Shown here: piece by piece, positions 36,476 through 45,939 of the stretch
Numbering within the stretch: position 1 is the first letter of the stretch
Layout of the letters: every line of letters starts with the position of its first letter
NCBI RefSeq assembly: GCF_026341275.1
Contig: NZ_JAIFZO010000001.1
Location: 139,910 to 203,909 of the forward strand
DNA: 64,000 bases
From: Streptomyces ortus
GTDB lineage: Bacteria > Actinomycetota > Actinomycetes > Streptomycetales > Streptomycetaceae
Direction of reading: 5' to 3'
The notes under the pieces: model-generated
What the model was told of the DNA's origin: nothing
Seen by the model: only the letters and a program-made list of their open reading frames with translations
Databases searched by the model: none
Position numbers and translations under genes: made by a program

Positions 36476-36889
36476 ATGGCGGAGAACCGGGGACTCGACT
36501 GGCTGCTCGACGACCTGACCCAGCGTGTCGAGCACATACGCCACGCACTCGTGCTGTCCAACGACGGGCTGGTGACCGGGGCGAGCACAGGTCTGAGGCG
36601 GGAGGACGCCGAACATCTCGCCGCCGTCTCGTCCGGCCTGCACAGCCTGGCCAAGGGCTCGGGCAGGCACTTCGGCGCAGGCCAGGTCCGCCAGACCATG
36701 ATCGAATTCGATGACGCGGTGCTCTTCGTCACGGCGGCCGGGACCGGCAGCTGTCTGTGTGTGCTGAGTGCGGCCGAAGCCGACATCGGCCAGGTCGCGT
36801 ACGAGATGACGCTGCTCGTCAATCGCGTCGGCGAGCATCTGCACGTTGATGCCCGACATCCGGAACACTCTTCCTCCATAGATCTCTGA
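36476..36889 (+). CDS. Roadblock/LC7-domain protein
   Basis: A 137-residue protein with a full roadblock/LC7 domain: LDWLLDDLTQRVEHIRHALVLSNDGL, AEHLAAVSSGLHSLAKG, and the strand-helix end FVTAAGTGSCLCVLSAAEADIGQVAYEMTLL. In Streptomyces such proteins (CvnB-like) act with small GTPases and histidine-kinase-like partners in conservons, but none of those partners is next to it here. ATG 36476 is preceded by ggggagac. Divergent from the PPOX oxidoreductase gene. Confidence 0.9.
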   Translation: MAENRGLDWLLDDLTQRVEHIRHALVLSNDGLVTGASTGLRREDAEHLAAVSSGLHSLAKGSGRHFGAGQVRQTMIEFDDAVLFVTAAGTGSCLCVLSAAEADIGQVAYEMTLLVNRVGEHLHVDARHPEHSSSIDL

Positions 36890-37015
36890 CCTGCAGAGAC
36901 GTCGTCGCCATCGAAGTTATCCACAGGGCTCGGCGCGAGACACGGTGAACCGGCTACGGTTTTTCTCGAAGCAAGCGCAAGCAAAGCGCAGCTCGCCGCA
37001 CGGGGGAGAACCATC

Positions 37016-38512
37016 ATGTCCGGCAACACCGTCACGCAGTCCGTCATGTCCGGTTCGAGCGAGGCTGTCGCTGCCTCGAACGGGCCCGTCGCTGCCAGGG
37101 ACGCGTCCGCCACCACCACGAGTGTCACGAGCACCACGAGTGCGACCGACGCTCACGCGTCGCCACCGCCACCGCCACCGCCACCGCCATCGCCACCGAC
37201 GACGGCTTCGCCTTCGGCACCGGCACCGGCACTGGCACCGGCTTCGACATTCGCGCAGAGCCGCGCCGCGCGAGAGCTGGGGTTCAAGCGGGGCGAGTTC
37301 GACCTCGCCGTACGGCTCGGGCGCATCCGCACGGTGCCTGACGAAGGCGGCGGAGCCCACCGCGTCACCCGCGCGGAGATCGACAGGGTGCGGGCCGAGG
37401 AAGGCTTCCCCGAGGCTCTGCGGGAACGCGTGAAAGCCGTGGGCACCTCAGAGGGCGCGGCCCTCATGGAAGTCTCGACCGCCCGGTTCACGCGCTTCGC
37501 CCGTCTGGGCCTCGTAGTGCCCGTAAAATTCTATTTGAACCGCTATCGCGCCGTGGTCTGGCTGTATCTGGCCGAGGAACTGCGGCAGTTCGCCGACGAC
37601 AAGAAGCATGCGACGCTGCTGAACGGCCGTGTTCCCGAGGGCCTGCGTGACCAACTTGAGGCAGGACTGGACCTGCGGGCCCGGAACTGGCGAGGCCGGC
37701 ACCTCGGGTTCCTGCTTCGGCAGAACGACGATCCGTGGGCGCGTGCCGCAGTCGTGGCGTCGCTGCTCGACCCCGTGCAGGTCGCCGAGATCGTGCCCGA
37801 TCCCTACGAGCGGGCCTACATGGACCGCTACCGTCCCGAACAGACCAGCCACGCTGCACCCGACACGCCTGCCGCCGACATCACGGCCCGGATCACGACC
37901 GCGACGGATCCGGATGAGATCGGCTGGCTGCGGGCCGACTTGGCGAACGGGCTGCAGGAAGCGCGCGAACGCCGGGCCGCCCCGCGGCCGGCAACGGCAA
38001 CCGGATTTCCGGACGCGGGGCACGACAGGCCGACGCTTCTTGGGGGACACCGCACGTCGGCCGACCACCGGCAACCCGTCGAACTGCGGGAGGCCACCAA
38101 GCCACGGCGCCCGGCCGGAGTACGACACCCAACCGGGCAGCGACGTCCGGCCGACGTACGGCATCATCCCGTCGGACGGCATCTGGCCGGACGGCATCTG
38201 GTCGACGGACGGCTCTCGGCCGGAGCACTGCATCCGGCCGTAGCGCCGTACCCAACTCCAGTGCCGTACCCAACCCCAGCGCCACTCCCAACCCCAGCGC
38301 CACACCCGGCCCAAGCGGCGCGCCCGGCCCCAGTGCGACGGTCGGCCGCGGAGCGACACCCGGCCGAAACGCCGCAGTTGGCCGAGGGGCGGCAGGTGGC
38401 TGGCGCGCCATCTCGGGCGGGAGCACGACGACCCGCCGAGGTGCGGCCCGCGATGGATGAACCGGGACGCCCCGGTCGCCTCCTCGGCTGGCTGCGGCGC
38501 AGAAGCGTCTGA
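37016..38512 (+). CDS. DUF6397-like protein with proline-rich segments
   Basis: A 498-residue protein. An N-terminal Ser/Thr/Ala leader runs into nine prolines (about residues 50-58) and an Ala/Pro stretch. The folded part (about 80-275) contains SRAARELGFKRGEFDLAVRLG and TRAEIDRVRAEEGFPEALRERV, which look like a helix-turn-helix/excisionase-like DNA-binding unit, followed by MEVSTARFTRFARLGLVVPV and FYLNRYRAVVWLYLAEEL. The last 200 residues are disordered, with Arg/His/Pro and PTPxPxPTP repeats. I recognise it as the streptomycete DUF6397 family; function unknown. Its TGA forms part of the terminator hairpin. Confidence 0.65.
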   Translation: MSGNTVTQSVMSGSSEAVAASNGPVAARDASATTTSVTSTTSATDAHASPPPPPPPPPSPPTTASPSAPAPALAPASTFAQSRAARELGFKRGEFDLAVRLGRIRTVPDEGGGAHRVTRAEIDRVRAEEGFPEALRERVKAVGTSEGAALMEVSTARFTRFARLGLVVPVKFYLNRYRAVVWLYLAEELRQFADDKKHATLLNGRVPEGLRDQLEAGLDLRARNWRGRHLGFLLRQNDDPWARAAVVASLLDPVQVAEIVPDPYERAYMDRYRPEQTSHAAPDTPAADITARITTATDPDEIGWLRADLANGLQEARERRAAPRPATATGFPDAGHDRPTLLGGHRTSADHRQPVELREATKPRRPAGVRHPTGQRRPADVRHHPVGRHLAGRHLVDGRLSAGALHPAVAPYPTPVPYPTPAPLPTPAPHPAQAARPAPVRRSAAERHPAETPQLAEGRQVAGAPSRAGARRPAEVRPAMDEPGRPGRLLGWLRRRSV

Positions 38513-38531
38513 CCCGGCCGGTGCCGGGTCA
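38510..38531. terminator. Bidirectional hairpin built from two stop codons
   Basis: TGACCCGGC (38510-38518) and GCCGGGTCA (38523-38531) pair perfectly with a CGGT loop. The first three bases are the stop of the plus-strand DUF6397 gene and the last three are the stop of the minus-strand tesB, so the 22-bp hairpin terminates both convergent genes. Confidence 0.75.
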
Positions 38532-39401
38532 GCCCTCCAGCTTGCGGAACAGTCCCTCCTGGACGACGGAGACGAGCAGGCGTCCCTCCTGGTCGTAGAT
38601 CCGACCCCGGGCCAACCCGCGGCCACCCGTCGCGATCGGGGACTCCTGGTCGTACAGGAACCACTCGTCGGCGCGGAACGGCCGGTGGAACCACATGGCG
38701 TGGTCCAGGGAGGCCATGTCGAAACCGCGCCGGCCGAAGAGGGGTTCGACCGGGATACGGACGGCGTCCAGGAGAGTCATGTCGCTCGCGTAGGTGAGCG
38801 CGCAGGTGTGGACCAACGGGTCGTCGCCCAGAGGTCCGACGGCGCGCATCCATACGGCGCTGCGCGGCTCGGCGTTCTCGATCTCCTCCGGTGTCCAGCG
38901 CAACCGGTCCGCGTAGCGGATGTCGAAGGGCTGGCGCCGGGCCATGCGCTCCAGTGTCTCGGGGAGTGCGCCCAGATGTTCCTTGATCTCCTGAGTGACG
39001 CTCGGGAGCGACTCGGGATCCGGGACCTCACGCGCCGGCGGCAGCTGGTGCTCGAAGCTCCCTTCCTCGGGCTTGTGAAAGGAGGCGGTCAGATTGAAGA
39101 TCGTGCGGCCCTGCTGCACGGCGGTGACGCGGCGCGTGGTGAACGACCGCCCGTCCCGTACCCGCTCGACCTGGTACACGATGGGCACCCCCGGCCGGCC
39201 CGGACGCAGGAAGTACGCGTGCAGAGAGTGCACGGGCCGTTCCGATTCGGTGGTGCGCCCGGCGGCGACGAGGGCCTGGCCCGCGACCTGTCCGCCGAAG
39301 ACCCGCTGCAGGGACTCCTGCGGGCTTCGGCCACGGAAGATGTTGACCTCGATCTGCTCCAGGTCGAGCAGATCGACGAGTCGTTCCGCTGGGTTCGTCA
39401 T
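38529..39401 (-). CDS. tesB: Acyl-CoA thioesterase II
   Basis: A 290-residue double-hotdog thioesterase that hydrolyses acyl-CoA to free acid and CoA. Typical motifs are NIFRGRSPQESLQRVFGGQVAGQALVAA, VHSLHAYFLRPG, VYQVERVRDGRSFTTRRVTAVQQG and, in the second hotdog, SLDHAMWFHRPFRADEWFLYDQESP, containing the catalytic Asp in the LDHA region. Length matches E. coli TesB. ATG 39401. It lies 19 bp downstream of the DEFH helicase gene on the same strand. Confidence 0.94.
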   Translation of the reverse strand: MTNPAERLVDLLDLEQIEVNIFRGRSPQESLQRVFGGQVAGQALVAAGRTTESERPVHSLHAYFLRPGRPGVPIVYQVERVRDGRSFTTRRVTAVQQGRTIFNLTASFHKPEEGSFEHQLPPAREVPDPESLPSVTQEIKEHLGALPETLERMARRQPFDIRYADRLRWTPEEIENAEPRSAVWMRAVGPLGDDPLVHTCALTYASDMTLLDAVRIPVEPLFGRRGFDMASLDHAMWFHRPFRADEWFLYDQESPIATGGRGLARGRIYDQEGRLLVSVVQEGLFRKLEG

Positions 39402-39420
39402 GTGTCGCGTTCTCCTGTGC

Positions 39421-41934
39421 TCACAGCTGGCCGACGGCGGTGACCTTGACGATGGCACGCCCCTCGGCATCGGAGGCCACGAGGTCGATCTCCGCGCTGA
39501 TGCCCCAGTCGTGGTCGCCGTTCGGGTCGGCGAACGTCTGCCGGACCCGCCACAGACCGTTCTCCGGCTGCTCGTCGATGAGCAGGAGCTTGGGACCGCG
39601 TGCGTCGGGGCCGGTGCCGAGGTCGTCGTACTCGTCCCAGTAGTCGTCCATGGCCTCGCCCCAGGCGTCGGCGTCCCAGCCCGCCTCGGAGTCGAGCTCT
39701 CCGAGTTCGGCGACGTTGTCGAGGGCGGCGAGTTCCACCCGCCGGAACATGGCGTTGCGGACCAGGACCCGGAAGGCGCGCCCGTTGGCCGTGACCGGCT
39801 TGACCTGGTCGGCCCGCTCCTGGGCCTCCTCGGCCGTCATCACCTCGGGGTTGGCGAGCTGTTCCCACTCGTCGAGGAGGCTGGAGTCGACCTGACGTAC
39901 CATCTCGCCGAGCCAGGCGATCAGGTCCTCCAGGTCCTCCGACTTCAGATCGTCCGGGACGGTGTGGTCGAGAGCCTTGTAGGCGCTCGCCAGGTAGCGG
40001 AGCACGATGCCCTCGGTGCGGGCGAGCTCGTAGTGGGACACGAACTCGGTGAAGGTCATGGCTCGTTCGTACATGTCGCGGATTACGGACTTCGGGGAGA
40101 GCGGATGGTCGCCGACCCACGGGTGGCTCTTGCGGTAGGTGTCGTATCCGTGGAAGAGGAGCTCTTCCAGCGGTTTGGGGTACGACACGTCCTGGAGCCG
40201 CTCCATGCGCTCCTCGTACTCGACGCCGTCGGACTTCATCGCCGCCACGGCCTCGCCGCGGGCCTTGTTCTGCTGGGCGGCGAGGATCTGCCGCGGGTCG
40301 TCCAGCGTGGACTCCACGACGGACACCATGTCCAGGGCGTACGAAGGCGATTCGGGATCCAGCAGCTCGAACGCGGCGAGAGCGAAGGTCGACAGCGGCT
40401 GGTTGAGCGCGAAGTCCTGCTGCAGGTCGACGGTGAGGCGCACGATGCGGCCCTCGGCGTCCGGCGTGTCGAGCTTCTCCACGATGCCGCCGTCGAGGAG
40501 GGAGCGGTAGATGGCGATCGCCCGCCTGATGTGCCGCAGCTGCTGCTTGCGCGGCTCGTGGTTGTCCTCCAGCAGATGACGCATCGCGGCGAAGGCGTTG
40601 CCGGGCCGTGCGATCACGGACAGAAGCATCGTGTGGGTGACCCGGAAACGCGAGGTCAGCGGCTCCGGATCCGACGAGATCAGCTTCTCGAACGTGCTGT
40701 CCGTCCAGCCCACGAAACCTTCCGGGGCCTTCTTGCGCACCACTTTGCGACGCTTCTTCGGGTCGTCGCCGGCCTTGGCAAGCGCCTTCTCGTTCTCCAC
40801 GACGTGCTCGGGGGCCTGCGCCACGACGAAGCCCGCCGTGTCGAAGCCGGCCCGACCGGCCCGGCCGGCGATCTGGTGGAACTCCCGGGCGCGCAGCGTC
40901 CGCACACGCGTGCCGTCGTACTTCGCCAGAGCGGTGAACAGCACCGTGCGGATGGGGACGTTGACGCCGACACCGAGGGTGTCCGTGCCGCAGATGACCT
41001 TCAGGAGACCGGCCTGCGCCAGCTTCTCGACCAGGCGGCGGTACTTCGGCAGCATGCCGGCGTGGTGCACACCGATGCCGTGCCGTACGTAGCGGGAGAG
41101 GTTGCGGCCGAACTTGGTGGTGAAGCGGAAGTTGCCGATCAGCGCGGCGATCTGGTCCTTCTCCTCACGCGTGCACATGTTGATGCTCATCAGCGCCTGT
41201 GCCCGCTCCACGGCCTGCGCCTGAGTGAAGTGCACGATGTAGACGGGCGCCTGCCTCGTCTCCAGGAGCTCGGTGAGCGTCTCGGTGAGCGGAGTCAGCT
41301 TGTACTCGTAGGAGAGGGGGACGGGACGGGTCGCCGAGCGGACCACCGAGGTGGGGCGGCCGGTCCGCCGGGTCAGGTCCTCCTCGAACATGGAGACGTC
41401 GCCGAGGGTCGCCGACATGAGGATGAACTGGGCCTGCGGCAGTTCGAGGATCGGGATCTGCCACGCCCAGCCGCGGTCGGCCTCGGCGTAGAAGTGGAAC
41501 TCGTCCATCACGACCTGGCCGACGTCGGCCCGCTTGCCGTCGCGCAGCGCGATCGAGGCCAGGACCTCGGCGGTGCAGCAGATGACCGGGGCGTCGGAGT
41601 TCACGGACGCGTCGCCGGTCAGCATGCCGACGTTCTCGGTGCCGAACATCTTGCACAGCTCGAAGAACTTCTCCGAGACGAGCGCCTTGATCGGCGCGGT
41701 GTAGAAGGTGACCTCGTCACGGGCGAGCGCCGCGAAGTGCGCACCCGCGGCGATCATGCTCTTGCCGGACCCGGTGGGGGTCGACACGATCACGTTCGCA
41801 CCCGAGACCACCTCGATCAGCGCCTCCTCCTGGTGGGGGTAGAGCGTGAGACCGCGTTCCCCGGCCCACGACTCGAAGGCTTCGTAGAGGGCGTCGGGAT
41901 CTGCGGTCTGCGGCAGCTGATCGATAAGGGTCAC
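39421..41934 (-). CDS. DEAD/DEAH-box (Ski2/Mtr4-like) helicase with DUF3516-type C-terminus
   Basis: An 837-residue helicase. Motifs: Q-like LYPHQEEALIEVVSG, Walker A STPTGSGKSMIA, TAPIKALVSEKFFELC, VMDEFHFYAE (motif II is DEFH), LMSATLGDVSMFEE (SAT), VHFTQAQAVERAQAL, GIGVHHAGMLPKYRRLVEKL, and motif VI HQIAGRAGRAGFDTAGFVV. These define the Ski2-like superfamily 2 RNA helicases. The C-terminal half (about 480-837) is the actinobacterial DUF3516-type region. GTG 41934 is chosen; longer frames run into the divergent promoter. Confidence 0.92.
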   Translation of the reverse strand: MTLIDQLPQTADPDALYEAFESWAGERGLTLYPHQEEALIEVVSGANVIVSTPTGSGKSMIAAGAHFAALARDEVTFYTAPIKALVSEKFFELCKMFGTENVGMLTGDASVNSDAPVICCTAEVLASIALRDGKRADVGQVVMDEFHFYAEADRGWAWQIPILELPQAQFILMSATLGDVSMFEEDLTRRTGRPTSVVRSATRPVPLSYEYKLTPLTETLTELLETRQAPVYIVHFTQAQAVERAQALMSINMCTREEKDQIAALIGNFRFTTKFGRNLSRYVRHGIGVHHAGMLPKYRRLVEKLAQAGLLKVICGTDTLGVGVNVPIRTVLFTALAKYDGTRVRTLRAREFHQIAGRAGRAGFDTAGFVVAQAPEHVVENEKALAKAGDDPKKRRKVVRKKAPEGFVGWTDSTFEKLISSDPEPLTSRFRVTHTMLLSVIARPGNAFAAMRHLLEDNHEPRKQQLRHIRRAIAIYRSLLDGGIVEKLDTPDAEGRIVRLTVDLQQDFALNQPLSTFALAAFELLDPESPSYALDMVSVVESTLDDPRQILAAQQNKARGEAVAAMKSDGVEYEERMERLQDVSYPKPLEELLFHGYDTYRKSHPWVGDHPLSPKSVIRDMYERAMTFTEFVSHYELARTEGIVLRYLASAYKALDHTVPDDLKSEDLEDLIAWLGEMVRQVDSSLLDEWEQLANPEVMTAEEAQERADQVKPVTANGRAFRVLVRNAMFRRVELAALDNVAELGELDSEAGWDADAWGEAMDDYWDEYDDLGTGPDARGPKLLLIDEQPENGLWRVRQTFADPNGDHDWGISAEIDLVASDAEGRAIVKVTAVGQL

Positions 41935-42079
41935 ACACCCATCTTGCCTGTCATCCCGCCCGATGAGGGAATCGGATGCGAGGCCGAAGATCACGAACGC
42001 TACGCTGTGTCGCCGACCAGGTGTCAGTTCACTTCGGCAACTGGCGGTCAGTACAAGAGGAATGGGGCGGGGCACGGCC

Positions 42080-42874
42080 ATGATGGGACCAGCACACTCA
42101 CTGTCCGGGGCGGCGGCCTGGCTGGGCGTCGGAGCGGCGGCGGCCGCCGCCGGCCACACGATGCCGTGGCCGGTGCTCCTGACCGGGGCGCTGATCTGCG
42201 CGGGCGCCGCTCTCGCCCCGGATCTGGACCACAAGGCCGCCACCATCTCGCGGGCCTTCGGACCGGTGTCACGGGGCCTGTGCGAGATCGTCGACAAGCT
42301 CTCGTACGCCGTCTACAAGGGGACGAGGAAGCCCGGCGACCCGCGGCGCTCGGGTGGGCACCGCACGCTGACGCACACCTGGCTGTGGGCGGTGCTGATC
42401 GGTGCGGGGTCTTCGGTCATCGCGGTGCTGGGAGACCGCTGGGGGGTTCTGGCACTGCTGTTCGTGCACATGGTGCTCGCCATCGAAGGGCTGCTCTGGC
42501 GGGCGACGCGTGGTTCCAGTTCCGATGTCCTGGTCTGGCTGCTGGCCGCGACGAGTGCGTGGATCGTCGCGGGAGTGCTGGACAAGCCGGGCAACGGAGC
42601 CGACTGGCTCTTCACCGCGCCGGGTCAGGAGTACCTCTGGCTGGGACTGCCGATCGTTCTCGGGGCGCTGGTGCACGACATCGGGGACGCGCTGACGGTG
42701 TCGGGCTGCCCGATTCTGTGGCCGATCCCGGTCGGCCGCAAGCGCTGGTACCCGATCGGACCGCCCAAGGTGCTGCGGTTCAGGGCGGGCAGCTGGGTGG
42801 AGCTGAAGGTGCTGATGCCCGCGTTCATGGTGCTGGGCGGAGTGGGCGGCGCGGCAGCGCTCAACTTCATCTGA
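42080..42874 (+). CDS. Membrane-bound metal-dependent hydrolase (YdjM/DUF457-like)
   Basis: A 264-residue integral membrane protein. The N-terminus shows the family pattern MMGPAHSLSGAAAWLGVGAA and AGAALAPDLDHKAATISRAFG, where the His and the Asp-Leu-Asp-His are the putative metal ligands, then RRSGGHRTLTHTWLW with further His. About six membrane segments follow. Members are called metal-dependent hydrolases from this conserved His/Asp set; substrates are unknown. ATG 42080/42083 is preferred over 42062, which has its RBS (agagga) abutting the start. Confidence 0.85.
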   Translation: MMGPAHSLSGAAAWLGVGAAAAAAGHTMPWPVLLTGALICAGAALAPDLDHKAATISRAFGPVSRGLCEIVDKLSYAVYKGTRKPGDPRRSGGHRTLTHTWLWAVLIGAGSSVIAVLGDRWGVLALLFVHMVLAIEGLLWRATRGSSSDVLVWLLAATSAWIVAGVLDKPGNGADWLFTAPGQEYLWLGLPIVLGALVHDIGDALTVSGCPILWPIPVGRKRWYPIGPPKVLRFRAGSWVELKVLMPAFMVLGGVGGAAALNFI

Positions 42875-42975
42875 CCCCGCCGGGGCCGAGCGGGCACGGC
42901 ACCGGGACGAGCGGCGGCGTCGACGGACACCTCACAGCGGTCACCCGTCGTCGTGGGGTACGCGCCCCGGCCGGC

Positions 42976-43257
42976 TCAGGAGGCGTCGCTCCCGCCGGAC
43001 GCCTTGTCCTGGGCTCCACCGCCGTACCGCTTCTCGAAGCGGGCGACGCGGCCCTCGGTGTCCACGGTCCTGGCCGTGCCCGTGTAGAAGGGGTGGCTCT
43101 CCGAGGAGATCTCCACATCCACGACGGGGTACGTCCGGCCGTCGTCCCACTCGATGGTCTGATCGCTGGCGGCGGTGGACCGGGTCAGGAAGGCGTACCC
43201 GGCGGCTCGGTCACGGAAGACGACGGAGTGGTAGTCGGGGTGCTTGTCCTGCTGCAT
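42976..43257 (-). CDS. rpmE2: Type B 50S ribosomal protein L31
   Basis: A 93-residue ribosomal protein: [73 protein letters not shown]. It lacks the zinc-binding Cys pairs of type A L31, so it is the zinc-independent paralogue normally made in zinc shortage, when it replaces the zinc form and frees metal. The last 12 residues are a polar tail. No obvious Zur palindrome was seen in the 55 bp upstream; it may be co-transcribed with the DUF5709 gene. Confidence 0.93.
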   Translation of the reverse strand: MQQDKHPDYHSVVFRDRAAGYAFLTRSTAASDQTIEWDDGRTYPVVDVEISSESHPFYTGTARTVDTEGRVARFEKRYGGGAQDKASGGSDAS

Positions 43258-43312
43258 GAGTGCTCCTTGCGTGGGGGAGGGGTGCGCGGACCGGGCAGCG
43301 GGGGAGACGCGG

Positions 43313-43783
43313 TCAGCCGGACAGGGAGTCCTCGTCGACGATGTGCATCGCGGCCTCTTCCGCGGAGGCTGCCGCTCCGTCTATGCCCACGTCGGTGGCG
43401 ATCAGCCCGCTCTCCCCGTCCTCGTGCGCTCCTTCTCCGGGGGCCACGAGACGACCGGAGCGGAGGGCGCCCACTTCGTTGTCCAGGGGTTCGCCGTCCG
43501 AGTCGGGGCAGTCTCCGATGCCGTCGCCGTCGGGTGCCGCTATGTCCGGGAGTTCTTCGGAGAGTCGTTCGTCGAGGGTCTCGCCCCGGTGGCGCTCGGC
43601 CGCTGTCACGTCTTTGCGTTCCACCGCCCAGGGGCGTTCCGGAGGTGACCAGCCGCGGTCCAGAGGGTCGCTCACTCCGTCGGATTCGAGCGTGTCCTCG
43701 CCGTCGAGCAGTCCGGCGTCGTCCTGAACCTCGGATCCGTCGGGCTGGTAGACATCGTCTCCCCAACCGTCGGCGCTGTCCAC
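43313..43783 (-). CDS. DUF5709-domain protein
   Basis: A 156-residue very acidic soluble protein: [60 protein letters not shown] read as successive motifs. The [10 protein letters not shown] and ETLDERL elements mark the actinobacterial DUF5709 family, often seen as stress- or sporulation-associated proteins of unknown mechanism. It is 55 bp upstream of rpmE2 on the same strand. Confidence 0.82.
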   Translation of the reverse strand: MDSADGWGDDVYQPDGSEVQDDAGLLDGEDTLESDGVSDPLDRGWSPPERPWAVERKDVTAAERHRGETLDERLSEELPDIAAPDGDGIGDCPDSDGEPLDNEVGALRSGRLVAPGEGAHEDGESGLIATDVGIDGAAASAEEAAMHIVDEDSLSG

Positions 43784-44148
43784 GGGTACCTCCAGGTGGT
43801 GCGGGCCGGCCTGCTGTCACCGCGTTCGGGGGCGGGGACGCGGACCTCGCGGCCCAGGCCTCGCCCGTACGGAACACGTGGAACCGGGCGGTTCCCGGGC
43901 GCTTCCCGAGCCGGTGCCGACCTCCACACTTCCACCCACCTGCGACACCGCGCAACGTCACGGAGCCCGGCCGGGCGCGGCGGTCCGCTTGGGGGAGTGC
44001 GGAGGAGGGCCGGTCGGCGAGCGCGGCGCCGCGGTGGACCGCACCGGTTACGAGTTGGCTTCGCAGCGGGCCCGGCCCGGCCGCTTCCAGCCCCGTGACG
44101 GGTCGGTCGACGGCGGGTCGGGCCCGGGTAGTGCCCTCGCGTGGTCGT
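43784..44148. other. Intergenic region, 365 bp
   Basis: Lies between the ABC exporter stop (minus strand, 44149) and the DUF5709 start (43783). Several overlapping open frames exist, but none shows an RBS or a family pattern. No strong hairpin was identified by eye. Confidence 0.4.
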
Positions 44149-45939
44149 TCACCCGTGCCAGGACCGCCACAGCGCCGCGTACGGGCCGTTCGCGGCGACC
44201 AGCTGGTCGTGGCTGCCGAGTTCGCTGATGCGGCCGTTCTCGACGACGGCGATGACGTCCGCGTCGTGGGCGGTGTGCAGCCGGTGGGCGATGGCGACCA
44301 CGGTGCGGCCGTCGAGGACCCGGGCCAGGGAGCGCTCCAGGTGACGGGCCGCCCGGGGGTCCAGGAGCGACGTGGCCTCGTCCAGGACCAGCGTGTGCGG
44401 GTCCGCGAGCACCAGGCGTGCGAGCGCGATCTGCTGGGCCTGGGCCGGTGTGAGCGCGACACCGCCCGAGCCGACCTCCGTGTCGAGACCGTCGTCCAGC
44501 GCCCGCGCCCACCCGTCGGCGTCGACCGCGCCGAGGGCGGCCCACAGCTCGGCGTCGCCGGCACCCGTGCGGGCGAGCAGCAGGTTGTCGCGCAGCGCGC
44601 CCACGAACACGTGGTGCTCCTGGTTGACCAGGGCCACGTGGGAGCGGACCCGTTCCGCGGACATCCGGGACAGTTCGGCGCCGCCGAGGGTCACCTGGCC
44701 CGTACGGGGCGCGTAGATCCCGGCGAGCAGCCTGCCCAGCGTGGACTTGCCCGCGCCGGACGGGCCGACCAGAGCCAGCCGGGTGCCGGGCGCGACCTCC
44801 AGGGAGACCTTGCGGAGCACGTCGACGCCCGCCCGGTAGCCGAAGTGCACCTCGTCGGCGTGCACGTCACGCCCGTCGGGGGCGAGGGCCCCGTCACCCG
44901 CGTCCGGCTCGATCTCGCGGACGCCCACCAGCCGTGCCAGCGACACATGGGCGACCTGCAGCTCGTCGTACCAGCGCAGGATCAGGCCCACCGGGTCGAC
45001 GAGCATCTGCGCGATCAGGGCGCCCGTCGTCAGCTGGCCGACGTCGATCCAGCCCTGGAGGACGAAGTATCCGCCGATCATGAGGACCGAACCGAGGACC
45101 GTGGTGTGGGTGGCGTTGATGGCGGGGAAGAGCACCGACCGCAGCCAGAGGGTGTATCGCTCCCAGGCGGTCCACTCCTTGACCCGCCGGTCCGACAGGT
45201 CGATGCGCCGCTGGCCCAGGCGGTGAGCCTCGACGGTGCGCCCGGCGTCCACGGTCTCGGCGAGCACGGCGGCGACGGCCGCGTAGCCGGCGGCCTCGGA
45301 GCGGTAGCCGGACGCCGCGCGCTTGAAGTACCAGCGGCAGCCGACTACCAGGATCGGGACGGCGACCAGTACCGCGGGGGCGAGCGGCGGAGCGGTCACG
45401 ACCAGGCCGCCGAGCAGGAGCGCCACCCACACCACCGCGATGGCCAGCTGCGGCACGGCCTCCCGCATGGCGTTGGCCAGCCGGTCGATGTCCGTGGTGA
45501 TCCGGGAGAGCAGATCGCCCGTACCGGCCCGCTCCAGGACGCCGGGCGGCAGCCCCACGGCCCGTACGAGGAAGTCCTCGCGCAGGTCGGCCAGCATCCG
45601 CTCACCGAGCATGGCCCCGCGCAGTTGTACCTGGTGCACAAACACGGCCTGGACGACCAGGGCGAGGGCGAACAGCGCGGCGGTGCGCTCCAGGTGCAGT
45701 TCGCGAGCGGCGGTGGCGCCCTCGGAGACGTGCTGGACCAGGGAGCCCAGCAGATAAGGGCCCACCATCGAGGAGACGACGGCGACCGTGTTGACGGTGA
45801 CGAGTACCAGGAAGGTCCGGCGATGCCGTTGGAACAGTTCGGCCACGTAGGCGCGTACGGTCGCGGGGGCGCCGACGGGCAGGGTCTCTGCGGTCGTCGG
45901 GGCCGCCGGATCGTAGGCCGGTGGCGCCACGCCGATCAT
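44149..45939 (-). CDS. ABC exporter, second half-transporter (TMD-NBD)
   Basis: A 596-residue half-transporter: an export-type membrane domain with six segments (about 40-330), then a nucleotide-binding domain. Walker A is intact (LVGPSGAGKSTLGRLLAG), Q-loop ALVNQEHHVF, Walker B with Glu LVLDEATSLLD and the His switch AIAHRLH are intact, but the signature is LTPAQ where LSGGQ is usual. ATG 45939 overlaps the upstream partner's stop as ATGA. The two halves must form a heterodimer. Substrate unknown; such pairs export lipids, peptides or drugs. Confidence 0.92.
   Translation of the reverse strand: MIGVAPPAYDPAAPTTAETLPVGAPATVRAYVAELFQRHRRTFLVLVTVNTVAVVSSMVGPYLLGSLVQHVSEGATAARELHLERTAALFALALVVQAVFVHQVQLRGAMLGERMLADLREDFLVRAVGLPPGVLERAGTGDLLSRITTDIDRLANAMREAVPQLAIAVVWVALLLGGLVVTAPPLAPAVLVAVPILVVGCRWYFKRAASGYRSEAAGYAAVAAVLAETVDAGRTVEAHRLGQRRIDLSDRRVKEWTAWERYTLWLRSVLFPAINATHTTVLGSVLMIGGYFVLQGWIDVGQLTTGALIAQMLVDPVGLILRWYDELQVAHVSLARLVGVREIEPDAGDGALAPDGRDVHADEVHFGYRAGVDVLRKVSLEVAPGTRLALVGPSGAGKSTLGRLLAGIYAPRTGQVTLGGAELSRMSAERVRSHVALVNQEHHVFVGALRDNLLLARTGAGDAELWAALGAVDADGWARALDDGLDTEVGSGGVALTPAQAQQIALARLVLADPHTLVLDEATSLLDPRAARHLERSLARVLDGRTVVAIAHRLHTAHDADVIAVVENGRISELGSHDQLVAANGPYAALWRSWHG

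Noticed and set aside
36917..36925. DnaA box TTATCCACA as part of an origin
   Set aside because: Only one box here and one TGTGGACAA at 21883-21891; no cluster, no dnaA or dnaN nearby.
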